This document shows, in pieces, positions 1 through 8,825 of a stretch of 63,754 nt of DNA. The stretch covers positions 930 to 64,683 of the forward strand of contig JABDGM010000013.1 of NCBI GenBank assembly GCA_013286045.1, read 5' to 3'. Every line of letters begins with the position of its first letter. Positions within the stretch are counted from its first letter, which is position 1. A model generated the notes under the pieces. It did not search any database and was not told the DNA's origin. It saw nothing but the letters and a program-made list of their open reading frames with translations. Source of the DNA: Planctomycetota bacterium (GTDB lineage Bacteria > Planctomycetota > Planctomycetia > Pirellulales > Lacipirellulaceae). The translations under genes were made by a program, and so were the position numbers.

Positions 1-381
1 TCGATCGAATTCGCCAGAGGCACCGGACGTTGGGATGTACGTGACCTGATTGAGAGTTTCGTGGCCGTTCCAAATGTAACCGGCTTCAACGTTTGCCATC
101 ACGGCATTCGTGCCGGTAAAGCCGGCGTTGTAGAAGCGATCGGCTCCGAGAAGCGTGTTAACGCTAACTGAGCCAGTAAACGGACCTTGTTGGGTGCCGG
201 CGCCGGCTTGGAGGTATAAGTCCGAATAGCCCATGTCTGGGCCAGGGGTTACGCTCTGAGCATGCGCGGCAGTGTTGGCGACGAGGGTCATCGTCGTCGC
301 GAAGAAAGTGGCAATGAGAGATGCGCGTATGCGCGCGCAGGGGGCGCCCACAAAAGGGACGAACCAAGTTGTCAGATTCAT
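1..381 (-). CDS. Secreted protein, N-terminal 127 residues only (window edge)
   Basis: The reading frame is open from an ATG at 381 down to base 1, so the gene is cut by the window edge. Residues 1-42 look like a long Sec signal peptide (positive N-region, hydrophobic stretch near residues 22-38, then AHAQS). The mature start contains GADRFYNAGFTG and NVEAGYIWNGHETL, a layout I associate with large secreted planctomycete proteins and loosely with subtilase-type catalytic regions, but no complete catalytic motif is in the visible part. No function should be assigned from this fragment. Its 5' untranslated region holds a small hairpin (CCGGGT at 441-446, ACCCGG at 453-458). The neighbour at 667-1968 is on the same strand, with GC-rich hairpins between them. 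Confidence 0.75.
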   Translation of the reverse strand, partial: MNLTTWFVPFVGAPCARIRASLIATFFATTMTLVANTAAHAQSVTPGPDMGYSDLYLQAGAGTQQGPFTGSVSVNTLLGADRFYNAGFTGTNAVMANVEAGYIWNGHETLNQVTYIPTSGASGEFDR

Positions 382-550
382 TAGGACGACTCGAAAGGCA
401 AGAGTGAGCGCTAGACCATGCGCAAGAAGCTGTTCCGAAACCGGGTGCCCTTACCCGGCGCGACTCGCAGGCCGGCAAATCGCAGCTTTTATTGTAACCG
501 GATTTGTTGACTACTCAACGAATCTGGCGAAAAACAACGGCTGAAACCCC

Positions 551-615
551 TGCCGGCGGGTGGCCGCGCAGGCCGACCCGGCAAAAACGAAGCGGACCGG
601 CCAAAAACATGGCCG
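551..615 (-). terminator. Two GC-rich hairpins in the 3' region of the uronate isomerase gene
   Basis: Arms TGCCGGCGGGTGGCC (551-565) and GGCCGACCCGGCA (571-583) can pair with a small bulge, and CGGCCA (598-603) pairs perfectly with TGGCCG (610-615). They lie between the stop of the minus-strand gene 667-1968 and the next minus-strand gene. On the minus strand there is only a weak T run, so intrinsic termination is possible but not certain. The rest of 382-666 holds no gene that I can see. Confidence 0.35.
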
Positions 616-666
616 AGCCGTATGGGCCTGCGAGAACTTGGTGTCGCGATTTTGCATCATTAGGGA

Positions 667-1968
667 TCACGCCATGTTGAAGATCGATTCAACATTGCCC
701 CGTAGAATACGTCGTCCCAGGTCGATGGCCTGCTGCTCGCTCCATCCGCGTTCGATAATGAACCGCTCGGCCAGGATTTTAGCCAGGATGCGCTTGTACA
801 TGGCGAATTTCGGCAGGCAGAATTCGAGTTTATAAGCATCGCTGTAGTAGCCGATTTGCTTGGTTTGCGGTACGGCTTCGAGGCGCGCGGCGGCGTCGTG
901 TTCAATGTACGCCGGGGTATTGGAATACCACCAATGCCCATTGGTGACGACGTTCGGAAAAATCCAAGCGTAGCTAACCAACTCCTGGTTGGTGACACTC
1001 GCGAGAACTGAGATTGGAAACGTCACCTGCGGGAAGGCGTTGAATAGGTCTTTGTATTGAATGAGCGAGACGCGGCTGTCGTAGAGGTCCTGGCCTTGAT
1101 AGACGCCGGCGGGATAGACGGCGCGGTTCACGCCGATCATGAGGTCGAAAGGGAGTTTGAACTCGGCGCAGTATTCGGCAAGCGTCCAGAAAACGAAATT
1201 GGCGATTGTTGCTCGGTCTTCGGCAAGCGTCGAGTCTATATCGCTATCATCCCACTTCAAAACGGGGCCAAGCGAGTGCCTCACGGCGCTCCGATCCGGT
1301 TCTCGCGGCGCAAAGTGCGGAGGTAGAGAAATCGCGCAAGCACGAGCACTCTTGGATGTGAAATGTTCGAACAACCGCCCGATTGCGTGCCGTAGCGACT
1401 CTAAGTCAAGAACTTCAGTGTTCGTTGCCTGCTGCAGCCTTTGGCGAATTTCTGGCTTGGCTAGATGGAAGACCAGATCATCTGTCCGAAGGCACGGGAC
1501 GTAGCGTTTAGTATCGAATCCCTTGAGCGGATCATCGAAATTATTGGTGAGGAAAACGGCATCCAGCTTCGTACGGTCGAGCACCTGTTGCTCCCAATCG
1601 GGCTGTGCCATTTTTTTAGCGGCGGAATCGTAGAGCGATTCCCAATTAGAAGTTGTTAGGTGTTCGTCCGCGGGAAAATCAAAGAACTCACGAGCTAGCT
1701 CGAGTAGCCAACTGTATTGGATCGTATTGCGGAGCGGTTCGATTCGAGCGACGAGACGGCGAACTTTCTCTTTCGGGTCGAGTCCCGGATCCTCGATTTC
1801 GGTCCGCGGCATACCGGCCGAATGGATGAGCTCGGTGTAATAGTGGTAGCCGAGAATATCCGCCAGCGACTTCGAGGCGGCGGACTTCGGCTCGATGTGC
1901 GAATGTGGGTCGATCAGGCGGATCGAGTCGAGTTCGGCGAAAAGACGTTGGCGAAGTTCGGAGGACAT
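667..1968 (-). CDS. Uronate isomerase-like amidohydrolase
   Basis: The product is 433 residues, close to the roughly 470 of UxaC (glucuronate/galacturonate isomerase). The N-terminus has the amidohydrolase metal motif DPHSH (His22 and His24). A conserved-looking NGHWWYSNTP block near residue 350 resembles the Trp-rich active-site segment of uronate isomerases, and the C-terminus (RILRGNVESIFN) fits the family end. The expected reaction is interconversion of D-glucuronate and D-fructuronate (or D-galacturonate and D-tagaturonate) in the cytoplasm. The family is wide and includes short planctomycete members, so the substrate is uncertain. No Shine-Dalgarno site is visible; a heptamer repeat array begins 6 bp upstream of the ATG. 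It may be co-transcribed with the cytochrome-like gene upstream (59 bp apart), but no functional link is obvious. Confidence 0.75.
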   Translation of the reverse strand: MSSELRQRLFAELDSIRLIDPHSHIEPKSAASKSLADILGYHYYTELIHSAGMPRTEIEDPGLDPKEKVRRLVARIEPLRNTIQYSWLLELAREFFDFPADEHLTTSNWESLYDSAAKKMAQPDWEQQVLDRTKLDAVFLTNNFDDPLKGFDTKRYVPCLRTDDLVFHLAKPEIRQRLQQATNTEVLDLESLRHAIGRLFEHFTSKSARACAISLPPHFAPREPDRSAVRHSLGPVLKWDDSDIDSTLAEDRATIANFVFWTLAEYCAEFKLPFDLMIGVNRAVYPAGVYQGQDLYDSRVSLIQYKDLFNAFPQVTFPISVLASVTNQELVSYAWIFPNVVTNGHWWYSNTPAYIEHDAAARLEAVPQTKQIGYYSDAYKLEFCLPKFAMYKRILAKILAERFIIERGWSEQQAIDLGRRILRGNVESIFNMA

Positions 1969-1973
1969 GACGG

Positions 1974-2023
1974 GGATTTCGGATTTGCGGATTCTGGATT
2001 GCGGATTGAAAAGCTAAATCCGC
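1974..2023. repeat. Heptamer array, GGATTGC family, in a 5' untranslated region
   Basis: Units in near-perfect 7-bp phase: GGATTTC (1974-1980), GGATTTG (1981-1987), an 8-mer CGGATTCT (1988-1995), GGATTGC (1996-2002), GGATTGA (2003-2009), then an inverted AATCCGC (2017-2023). The array sits immediately upstream of the ATG at 1968 on the minus strand. The GGATTGC unit recurs at 13272 and 15639-15652. Confidence 0.8.
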
Positions 2024-2027
2024 GATA

Positions 2028-3017
2028 CTATTGTCGGTAGCCTTCGTGGCAGGCCGCGCACGTTTTCGACGCGTTGCCGAGTGCCTGGCGGGCTTGGTCG
2101 TAGTTGTCGGACTCGGCAGCGGCGGCGATTTCGGTTTCGTTTTTCGTTAGATCGCGAGCGTAGCCAAGGTAGGTGTCGTCGTCTGCGTATTCAAAGCCAG
2201 GGCGGGCGATGATTTCGGCGAACGTGGCAACGAGTTGAGCTTCGTGTTTCACGTCATCGCGATGCGTTGAGAATTCTTGTTTGCTCGCGAGCCATTTTGT
2301 GAGGCGATCTTGTTGGGCGATATTGAGTCGTTGCATGAGCGGCGGACGATCGGCCACCTGCGACCACTCGGCTTTGACGTCGGCGGCTGAGGAGGATTTT
2401 GGGCGGGTGCCACCCACGAGATCTGCGAGGTCTTGCTTGCGCTGCTTTGCTTCCTGGAATGTTTGATCGGTGCCGACTTTGCAGTTGTGGCCGGCTCGGC
2501 CGAATTCGTTTCGCAGCTGCGGCGCGGCGTCTTTCCAGCGGACCTCTGCCTCATATTCGGCGGTCACGGCGAAGAGTGCGGCGAGCACGCTGAAATCGCG
2601 GCGGCAATCTTTGTAGCCGCCCCCTTTGAATTGAGCCGGGGCGGAAACCTTTTTGTTCAGCTGTTGCGCGATGCGCTTGATTTCGGTTTCGATTGTGTCG
2701 GCGTCGATCAGCTTGGACCAGCCGCCTTCCGTAGAGGCCGCTGCGGAGGTTTCGCCGGCCGCTTGGCTGGTGACGGCCACTGCGGTTGTTTTGCCGTAAT
2801 CGGGGCGAGAGCCGACGAGCTTAGCGGTCGCGTCGGGAAAAAACGTATCGACGACATCCTTAGGCCACTTGGGTGGTCGGGCGTACTTCGGAACGCTGTT
2901 GGGTTGGTCGGCCGCAACATGCGGGGCGAAAAGCAACACTGCTGGGCAAGCCAACAGTGGCACCCAAACGATGGCAGCGATTCGTAGATGACGTTGCACG
3001 CTTTGTCTCGCCCTCAC
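2028..3017 (-). CDS. Secreted cytochrome-c-like protein with C-terminal CxxCH
   Basis: This 329-residue product starts at GTG 3017 with a signal peptide (basic start, hydrophobic core IAAIVWVPLLACPAVLLF, cleavage near VAADQ). The body is alpha-helical, charged and of unknown fold. The last residues contain CAACHEGYR, a canonical covalent-heme site (CxxCH) right at the C-terminus. That position is typical of the c'/c556 four-helix cytochrome group, so a periplasmic monoheme c-type cytochrome is the best guess. A second cysteine-containing stretch (HNCKVG) lies mid-protein but is not a heme motif. It is transcribed toward the uronate isomerase gene and diverges from the phosphohexomutase gene. 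Redox partner and function are unknown. Confidence 0.6.
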   Translation of the reverse strand: MRARQSVQRHLRIAAIVWVPLLACPAVLLFAPHVAADQPNSVPKYARPPKWPKDVVDTFFPDATAKLVGSRPDYGKTTAVAVTSQAAGETSAAASTEGGWSKLIDADTIETEIKRIAQQLNKKVSAPAQFKGGGYKDCRRDFSVLAALFAVTAEYEAEVRWKDAAPQLRNEFGRAGHNCKVGTDQTFQEAKQRKQDLADLVGGTRPKSSSAADVKAEWSQVADRPPLMQRLNIAQQDRLTKWLASKQEFSTHRDDVKHEAQLVATFAEIIARPGFEYADDDTYLGYARDLTKNETEIAAAAESDNYDQARQALGNASKTCAACHEGYRQ

Positions 3018-3173
3018 GCTTTGAAACGCTCATTATCTGTGGGGGGCGAATGGCCAGCAAGCACCATCGTACGGCGAGAAATGTCGGGTCTACATGCGTG
3101 CCCGGTTGTGTGTTAGTTTAGCTCATCAAGCGACTGCTTCGAATCACCAATCCTCGTTTTGCGATTGATCCGA

Positions 3174-4988
3174 ATGAACCAGCAACAACTTCAACCGACG
3201 CTCGACAAGGTGCAGCAAGCGGTAAAAGAAGGCAAGTTGACCGCCTCGGCGGAGACGAACTTGAAGGCGTGGCTGACGGAGCCGCGCTACGCGGCGTATG
3301 CCGACGAGGTCGCGGCACACGTGAACGAAGGCAAATGGAAGATCCTCGACGACGTGTTTTGGACGGTGATTCCGTTCGGCACCGGCGGGCGGCGCGGCAA
3401 GATGTACCCGATCGGGTCGAATGCGATCAATGACCGGACGATTGGGGAGAGCGCTCAAGGTCTCGCGGATTATGTTGTGTCGGCTTTAGGCAAGGACGCG
3501 GCGTTGTCGTGCGCGATCGGCTTCGACACGCGGCATCGGTCGGATCATTTCGCGAAATTGTGCGCCGAAATTATGACGGCCGCGGGCTTCACGGTTTACT
3601 TTTTGGGACAGTATCGGGCGACGCCGGAACTATCATTCACGGTGCGCGAGAAGAAGTGCTCGTGCGGCATCATGGTGACGGCGAGCCACAATCCGCCGAC
3701 CGATAATGCGGTGAAGGTCTACTGGTCGACGGGCGGACAGATTTTGCCGCCGCACGATAAGGGCATCATCGATCGTGTGATGAATACTCAGGAGATTCGT
3801 CGCGCGAAGTTTGAAGAAATGGTAGCCGCGGGAAAAGTCATTTATTGCCAGGATGAGATTGATAAGAAATTTCAAGCGGCGGTACTTACGCAGGCAACGC
3901 CGGGACCGCGCGAATTGAAGATTATTTATTCACCGCTGCATGGCGTGGGTGCCACGGCCGTACTGCCCGTGCTCGCAGAGGACGGGTTCAAGTCGGTCGA
4001 ATTGTTCGGTCCACATTCGAAGCCCGATGGTGATTTTCCCAATGTGCCCGGGCATGTAGCGAATCCGGAGAATCCGCAGGTGTTCGATTCGATCATCGTG
4101 CGGGCTAAGGAAGCCGGCGCGGACGTTACGCTTGCGACGGATCCGGATTGCGATCGCATCGGTTGCGCCGCCCCGCTCCGCTTCAAGAAAGACTCGCCAT
4201 GGCACACACTGACCGGAAATCAACTTTGTGCGCTGCTCGCCGACTTTGTTCTTGAAAACCGCAAGAAGGCCAGAACGCTGTCGCCGCAGCACTTCATTGT
4301 GACGACGCTCGTTACAACGCACATGGTACGACGGGTTGGCGACAGTTACGGCGTTCGGACAATCAGCGATTTACTGGTTGGCTTTAAGTGGATTGCCCAA
4401 GCGATTGATCAGTACGGACCCGATTTGTTTGTGTACGGCACGGAGGAATCGCACGGATATATGGCCGGGAGTTATGTTCGCGACAAAGACGGCGCGGTGG
4501 CGTCGATGCTGCTGTGCGAGTTGGCGGCGAAGTTGAAGGCGGCCGGCCAATCGCTGCACGAAAAGCTCGATTCACTGTTTTGGCAACATGGCGTGCATGT
4601 GGAAAAGACGGTATCTGTGCAAATGCCCGGTAGCGAAGGCATGGCGCGGATGAAAGAAGTGATGGCGGCGTTTCGCAGCGGTCCGCCTGCGGAGATTGCC
4701 GGCGATCGCGTGGTTCAAGTGCGCGATTTCGAGCGCCAGACCATCACGCCGGCGGGCGGAAAATCGGCGCCGCTCGCGGGACCTAAGGGAGATCTTGTGT
4801 TCCTCGATTTGGCAACGGAGGGGAATTACGTCGCTTGTCGCCCGAGCGGAACCGAGCCGAAGATTAAGTTTTACACGTTTGGCTACATTGCGCCGGAGCA
4901 GCTATCAAATCTGGATTTGGCCAAAAGTCAGCTTGAGGATCGGCTGAATCGTATGGAAGCGGACCTGCGAAAGTTCGCAGGTGTTTAG
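3174..4988 (+). CDS. Phosphoglucomutase/phosphomannomutase family enzyme
   Basis: This 604-residue alpha-D-phosphohexomutase carries all four family signatures in order: the phosphoserine loop TASHNPP (MVTASHNPPTDNAVKVYW), the metal loop DPDCDR (Cys in place of the usual Gly), the sugar-specificity loop GTEESHGY, and the phosphate-binding loop RPSGTEPKIKFY near the C-terminus. It should interconvert hexose 1- and 6-phosphates in the cytoplasm. The long N-terminus and overall length fit the PGM2-like/phospho-sugar mutase branch; glucose versus mannose cannot be decided here. I chose ATG 3174; an in-frame TTG lies at 3159. The gene stands alone, divergent from the cytochrome-like gene and 41 bp before uvrC. 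Confidence 0.9.
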   Translation: MNQQQLQPTLDKVQQAVKEGKLTASAETNLKAWLTEPRYAAYADEVAAHVNEGKWKILDDVFWTVIPFGTGGRRGKMYPIGSNAINDRTIGESAQGLADYVVSALGKDAALSCAIGFDTRHRSDHFAKLCAEIMTAAGFTVYFLGQYRATPELSFTVREKKCSCGIMVTASHNPPTDNAVKVYWSTGGQILPPHDKGIIDRVMNTQEIRRAKFEEMVAAGKVIYCQDEIDKKFQAAVLTQATPGPRELKIIYSPLHGVGATAVLPVLAEDGFKSVELFGPHSKPDGDFPNVPGHVANPENPQVFDSIIVRAKEAGADVTLATDPDCDRIGCAAPLRFKKDSPWHTLTGNQLCALLADFVLENRKKARTLSPQHFIVTTLVTTHMVRRVGDSYGVRTISDLLVGFKWIAQAIDQYGPDLFVYGTEESHGYMAGSYVRDKDGAVASMLLCELAAKLKAAGQSLHEKLDSLFWQHGVHVEKTVSVQMPGSEGMARMKEVMAAFRSGPPAEIAGDRVVQVRDFERQTITPAGGKSAPLAGPKGDLVFLDLATEGNYVACRPSGTEPKIKFYTFGYIAPEQLSNLDLAKSQLEDRLNRMEADLRKFAGV

Positions 4989-5014
4989 CTTTGGCCTATC
5001 TTCTGACGCGCAAG

Positions 5015-5029
5015 TGCTAGAATTACGTG
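5015..5029 (+). promoter_or_regulatory. Extended -10 element; predicted leaderless start for uvrC
   Basis: TGC followed by TAGAAT (5018-5023) is an extended -10 element. Six bases (tacgtg) separate it from the ATG at 5030, so the expected transcription start coincides with the start codon. No Shine-Dalgarno site is present. The same TANNNT-N6-ATG layout occurs at four other genes in this window. Confidence 0.5.
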
Positions 5030-6430
5030 ATGGCTCGAAGCGATGAACGTCATGTAAACGAAGCGACTCCCGCGGGCGACGACGGCACAGGTCCGGTCGA
5101 GCTGCCCAAAACTCAGGCAGAGTTTTTTGCCCGCGCTGCCGAAAAGGTGCGGAGCAAGTTTCCGGCTGGGCCGGGTGTTTACTTATTCCAAGATCAGGCC
5201 GGGCGGGTTCTGTACGTCGGTAAAGCTAAGAATCTGCGGGCGCGAGTCGGCAGCTACTTCTTAGCGGCCGCGGCGGGAGATCAGCGGACGGAACGGCTCG
5301 TGCGGGAAGCGTACGACGTTGATTTTGTGGAGACGGAGAGCGATGTCGATGCGCTCTTAATGGAAGCGCGGCTGGTGAAAGACATTCAGCCGAAACACAA
5401 CCGCGATCTGCGCGACGACAAAAGCTTCCCTTATTTGCAAATTACGACGCATGAAGATTTTCCTCGCATTGAGGTGACGCGCGAGCCGCAATCTACAGGT
5501 GCGAAATTGTACGGGCCTTTCGCCAGTGCAGGCAGCTTGCGAGGCGCGGTGCAGGCCTTGCAGAAAGTTTTTAAATTCCGCACGTGCTCGCTCGATATCC
5601 AAGCCGACGACGATCGGTGGCGTTGGTTTCGTCCCTGTTTGTTAGCGTCGATCAACCAGTGCACGGCGCCTTGTAATTTGCGGATCGGTAAGGAGGAATA
5701 TCGGAACGACATCAAGCGGTTGCGAATGTTTTTGGAAGGGAACCGCAAGACGCTGCTCAAGAACATGCGCGAGGAGATGGCGGATGCTTCAACGAACTTG
5801 CGATTCGAGCAAGCAGCGCGGCTTCGCGATGAAATCCAAATGATTGAGCGGTTGAGCGAGCGCGGCGAACTTGAAACGCATGAGCAGCCGGAGGTGTTTT
5901 ACATCGACCCGAAGAAGGGGCTGGCGGGGCTGCAAAAGATATTCAAACTGCAGGAGCGGCCGCGGAATATCGAGGGTGTTGATATCGCGCACCTGGGCGG
6001 CAACGAAACTGTGGCCAGCCTAGTGCAGTTTTTGGATGGGCTTCCGTTTAAGCCAGGGTATCGGCGGTTTCGAATTCGGGACGTGGAGGGGATCGATGAC
6101 TTCGCGAGTATCCGCGAAGTGGTTGCCCGGCGATTTCGCAAACTGCGAGATGAGGGGCAAGTGTTTCCAGACGTGCTGCTGGTCGACGGCGGAATTGGCC
6201 AACTTGGACGAGCGATGGAAGCGTTCGAGAAGCTGCAAATTAAGCCGCCGCTCGTGTTGTCGCTCGCGAAGAAGGAAGAATTGGTGTACGTCATGAATCG
6301 CAATAAGCCGCTGCGGCTGAGCCGGCGTTCGTATGCTTTGAGGCTGCTGCAGTACGTGCGGGATGAGGCCCATCGCTTTGCCCAACACTACCATCACATC
6401 CTGCGTCGAAAACGGACGCTGGGTGAGTAA
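5030..6430 (+). CDS. uvrC: UvrC-type excinuclease subunit lacking the C-terminal HhH region
   Basis: The product is 466 residues, against about 600 for typical UvrC. In order: a GIY-YIG nuclease domain (GVYLFQDQ...VLYVGKAKNLRAR, with the conserved Glu in LMEARLVK), a Cys-containing linker, a UVR motif (FEQAARLRDEI) that would contact UvrB, and the RNase H-like nuclease domain (IEGVDIAHLGG with the catalytic-type Asp, LLVDGGIGQLG, RDEAHRFAQHYH). The protein stops at RRKRTLGE, exactly where the (HhH)2 DNA-binding domain begins in standard UvrC. It should make the dual incisions of nucleotide excision repair. A GTG lies directly before the chosen ATG; the -10 hexamer spacing favours ATG 5030. 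A uvrA gene lies 44 kb away in this window. Confidence 0.88.
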   Translation: MARSDERHVNEATPAGDDGTGPVELPKTQAEFFARAAEKVRSKFPAGPGVYLFQDQAGRVLYVGKAKNLRARVGSYFLAAAAGDQRTERLVREAYDVDFVETESDVDALLMEARLVKDIQPKHNRDLRDDKSFPYLQITTHEDFPRIEVTREPQSTGAKLYGPFASAGSLRGAVQALQKVFKFRTCSLDIQADDDRWRWFRPCLLASINQCTAPCNLRIGKEEYRNDIKRLRMFLEGNRKTLLKNMREEMADASTNLRFEQAARLRDEIQMIERLSERGELETHEQPEVFYIDPKKGLAGLQKIFKLQERPRNIEGVDIAHLGGNETVASLVQFLDGLPFKPGYRRFRIRDVEGIDDFASIREVVARRFRKLRDEGQVFPDVLLVDGGIGQLGRAMEAFEKLQIKPPLVLSLAKKEELVYVMNRNKPLRLSRRSYALRLLQYVRDEAHRFAQHYHHILRRKRTLGE

Positions 6431-6541
6431 ACGTTGCCGTCAAAGTCGGCCTAAACGGCCTTCGTTGACACTTGCAGCGGTGACCGTTAGTCTAAGAGAT
6501 ACCTAGAGTTAGCACTTTTCAGAGGGTTGAGCAGGGGCAAT

Positions 6542-6565
6542 AGCGCCACGATTTTTGGTGGCGCT
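6542..6565. other. Perfect 8-bp hairpin upstream of pilB1
   Basis: AGCGCCAC (6542-6549) pairs perfectly with GTGGCGCT (6558-6565) around an 8-base loop containing five T residues. No T run follows, so it is not a classic terminator. It lies in the 267-bp gap between uvrC and the first secretion ATPase gene and could end uvrC transcription or act in the pilB1 leader. Confidence 0.4.
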
Positions 6566-6697
6566 GACGAGCGCGTTCAAACTTAGCGGAATCGTGCATT
6601 AAGTTTCTCGAACGCGACGTTCCGCAACAGTTGATTGTGCAGGACGCGAACAGTTTAGTAGGCACAGCGAACAGAGCTATCCACCGAGCGCTGCAAC

Positions 6698-8404
6698 ATG
6701 GCAGATTTGGGTAAATTTCTTGTCGGCCGGGGAGTTATCGGCCCGGAGCAATTAGCCGAAGCAGCGGCGATCGCCAAGAAGAATGGCGGCAAGGTTCACG
6801 ACATTCTCGTGAAACAGGGCTATGCCTCCAGCGAGCAGGTCATGCAAGCCATGGCCGACATGGAGGGGTATGAGTTTTTCGATTTGCGCGATGTGCCGAT
6901 CCCGCCGAGCGTTGTGGAACTCGTTCCCGAATCTGTAGCGCGCGAGAACGCAGTTATTCCATTGGCGGAAGAAGACGGAGCGCTCAAGGTTCTGGTAAGC
7001 GACCCATTCGACTACGAAACATTTGAAAAGCTACAGTTCATTCTTAACCGCAAGGTAAACATTGCACTCGCAACGCGTGAAAGCATTTTGGAGGCCATCA
7101 ACCGTAACTACGGCCAGATGGGCGATGAAAGCGCCGACTCGATGCTGCAAGAGTTCACCGATACGGCGATCGACTTTACGGAAACCGAGGACGATGGGAG
7201 TGGCGATGGCGGCGGCGGCGATGACGTCGACGAAACGAGCGCGCCGATCGTTCGCTTGGTTCAGCTAATGATTAGCGAAGCGGTCCAGCTGCGGGCCTCG
7301 GATATTCATATCGAGCCGTTCGACGATCGCGTTCGAATTCGCTATCGCATTGATGGTGTGTTGGTCGAACGGGATAGCCCGCCGCGGCGGTTATTGGGAG
7401 CCCTGCTCTCCCGCATCAAGATTTTGGCCAAGATGGATATTGCCGAACGGCGGCGTTGCCAGGACGGGCGGATCAAGATCACGGCCGGGGGGAAGGAACT
7501 CGACCTCCGGGTCAGCATGATGCCCACGAACCATGGGCAGACTTGCGTCATGCGGCTGCTCGATAAGGACAACATTAAGGTCGGGGTGCGACAACTTGGC
7601 TTGTCGGAAAAGGACTTCAAAAAGTTCCGCACTCTGTTGAGGCGGCCGAACGGGATCGTGCTCGTGACGGGGCCGACCGGGTCCGGAAAGACGACGACTC
7701 TCTACGCCGCGCTAAATGAGCTAAATCGCCCAGACCGTAAAATCATTACGGCCGAAGATCCGGTGGAATACTACCTTCCGGGTATCAACCAAGTTGAGGT
7801 GAAGCACAGTATCGGGCTCAACTTTGCGCTCATTATTCGCGCGATGCTTCGTCAGGCGCCCAACATCATTCTCGTCGGCGAAATGCGTGACTATGAGACG
7901 GCATCCATGGGAATCCAGGCTTCGTTAACTGGACACTTGGTTTTCAGTACGTTACATACGAACGATGCGCCCGGTGCTGTTACACGCATGGTCGACATGG
8001 GTGTGCCCGCTTATCTCGTTGCAGGTAGCGTAATTGGCATTCTGGCGCAGCGGTTGGTGCGCGTTATTTGTTCGAAATGCAAACAGCCTTACACCCCGCG
8101 CGAGCAGGAATTGACGGCGGCTGGAATTACTCCGGAGCAAGCGGCGTCTGCCAATTTCATGAAAGGACGAGGCTGTAACCATTGCGGGCATAGCGGCTAT
8201 CGGGGGCGGCTGGGCATTTTTGAACTGATGATGATGTCCGGCAAACTTCGCGAGCTCGCCTTCCAAGGCGCGAACACCCAAGAGCTTCGCAAGGAAGCGA
8301 TAAAAGGTGGTATGTCAACGCTTTACGACGACGGTATTCGTAAAGTGTTAGAGGGAACAACCACCATCGACGAAGTGTTCCGGGTGGCCAAGAAGAGCGG
8401 CTGA
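6698..8404 (+). CDS. pilB: Type IV pilus/type II secretion assembly ATPase (PilB/GspE family), copy 1
   Basis: A 568-residue member of the secretion-ATPase superfamily. Residues 1-150 form an MshEN-type N-terminal region (LGKFLVGRGVIGPEQLAEA), followed by an acidic Gly/Asp linker near 165-180. The ATPase core has SDIHIEPF, Walker A GPTGSGKTT (325-333), the Asp box, Walker B ILVGEMRD and the His box FSTLHTNDAP. A four-cysteine zinc module (CSKCKQ then CNHCG) follows near residues 458-490, typical of extension ATPases and absent from PilT. The protein would energise assembly of the pseudopilus at the inner membrane. It opens the locus that runs to 27595. A related ATPase is encoded at 10061, with pilT between them. 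I see no clear Shine-Dalgarno site before ATG 6698. Confidence 0.93.
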   Translation: MADLGKFLVGRGVIGPEQLAEAAAIAKKNGGKVHDILVKQGYASSEQVMQAMADMEGYEFFDLRDVPIPPSVVELVPESVARENAVIPLAEEDGALKVLVSDPFDYETFEKLQFILNRKVNIALATRESILEAINRNYGQMGDESADSMLQEFTDTAIDFTETEDDGSGDGGGGDDVDETSAPIVRLVQLMISEAVQLRASDIHIEPFDDRVRIRYRIDGVLVERDSPPRRLLGALLSRIKILAKMDIAERRRCQDGRIKITAGGKELDLRVSMMPTNHGQTCVMRLLDKDNIKVGVRQLGLSEKDFKKFRTLLRRPNGIVLVTGPTGSGKTTTLYAALNELNRPDRKIITAEDPVEYYLPGINQVEVKHSIGLNFALIIRAMLRQAPNIILVGEMRDYETASMGIQASLTGHLVFSTLHTNDAPGAVTRMVDMGVPAYLVAGSVIGILAQRLVRVICSKCKQPYTPREQELTAAGITPEQAASANFMKGRGCNHCGHSGYRGRLGIFELMMMSGKLRELAFQGANTQELRKEAIKGGMSTLYDDGIRKVLEGTTTIDEVFRVAKKSG

Positions 8405-8825
8405 TCCACGAGCTTTTTTCAAATGGTGGGCGCGCAACGGCCATGACCTGCCTTGGCGCGATTATAATAAAAATAAGGTTTTTCTTGAGTCTGCGATGCC
8501 TACGGCGAATAATCCATTGTTCGCCGAAGGATATTTGTTAATCGACAATTGCCGCGTTTCGTTTCCGGTCTTTTCTGTTCGCCGGGAGCAAAAACGACGG
8601 CTAGTCCGGAGGCGGCAGTCCGTTTAGCTAACCTGGATCGGGGCCCGGGCTTGGCAGGCGAAAAGGGACTAAGAGGCATTCCCCGGCTGTTCGGCCTTGG
8701 TCGAGCGCCGTTTGACCGCGCTGGCAGGTTGTCGACGGTTTGTCGCAGGAATTCACTGCGATAGACCGGCCATTATCTAGTTAGCTTTGTAATTGTCCGC
8801 GGTTGAACTAGGGGATTGAAGAAGT
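8405..8825. other. Intergenic region between pilB1 and pilT
   Basis: A 421-bp stretch with no supported gene. It contains a perfect TATAAT at 8463-8468, with no convincing -35 at the expected distance, in a local AT-rich patch. An inverted repeat GGCGAA (8504-8509) / TTCGCC (8520-8525) lies downstream. These could form a separate promoter for pilT, but the evidence is only pattern-level. Confidence 0.4.

Noticed and set aside
8405-8825. A c-di-GMP or other riboswitch before pilT
   Set aside because: I could not match the conserved core of a known riboswitch class in this region.
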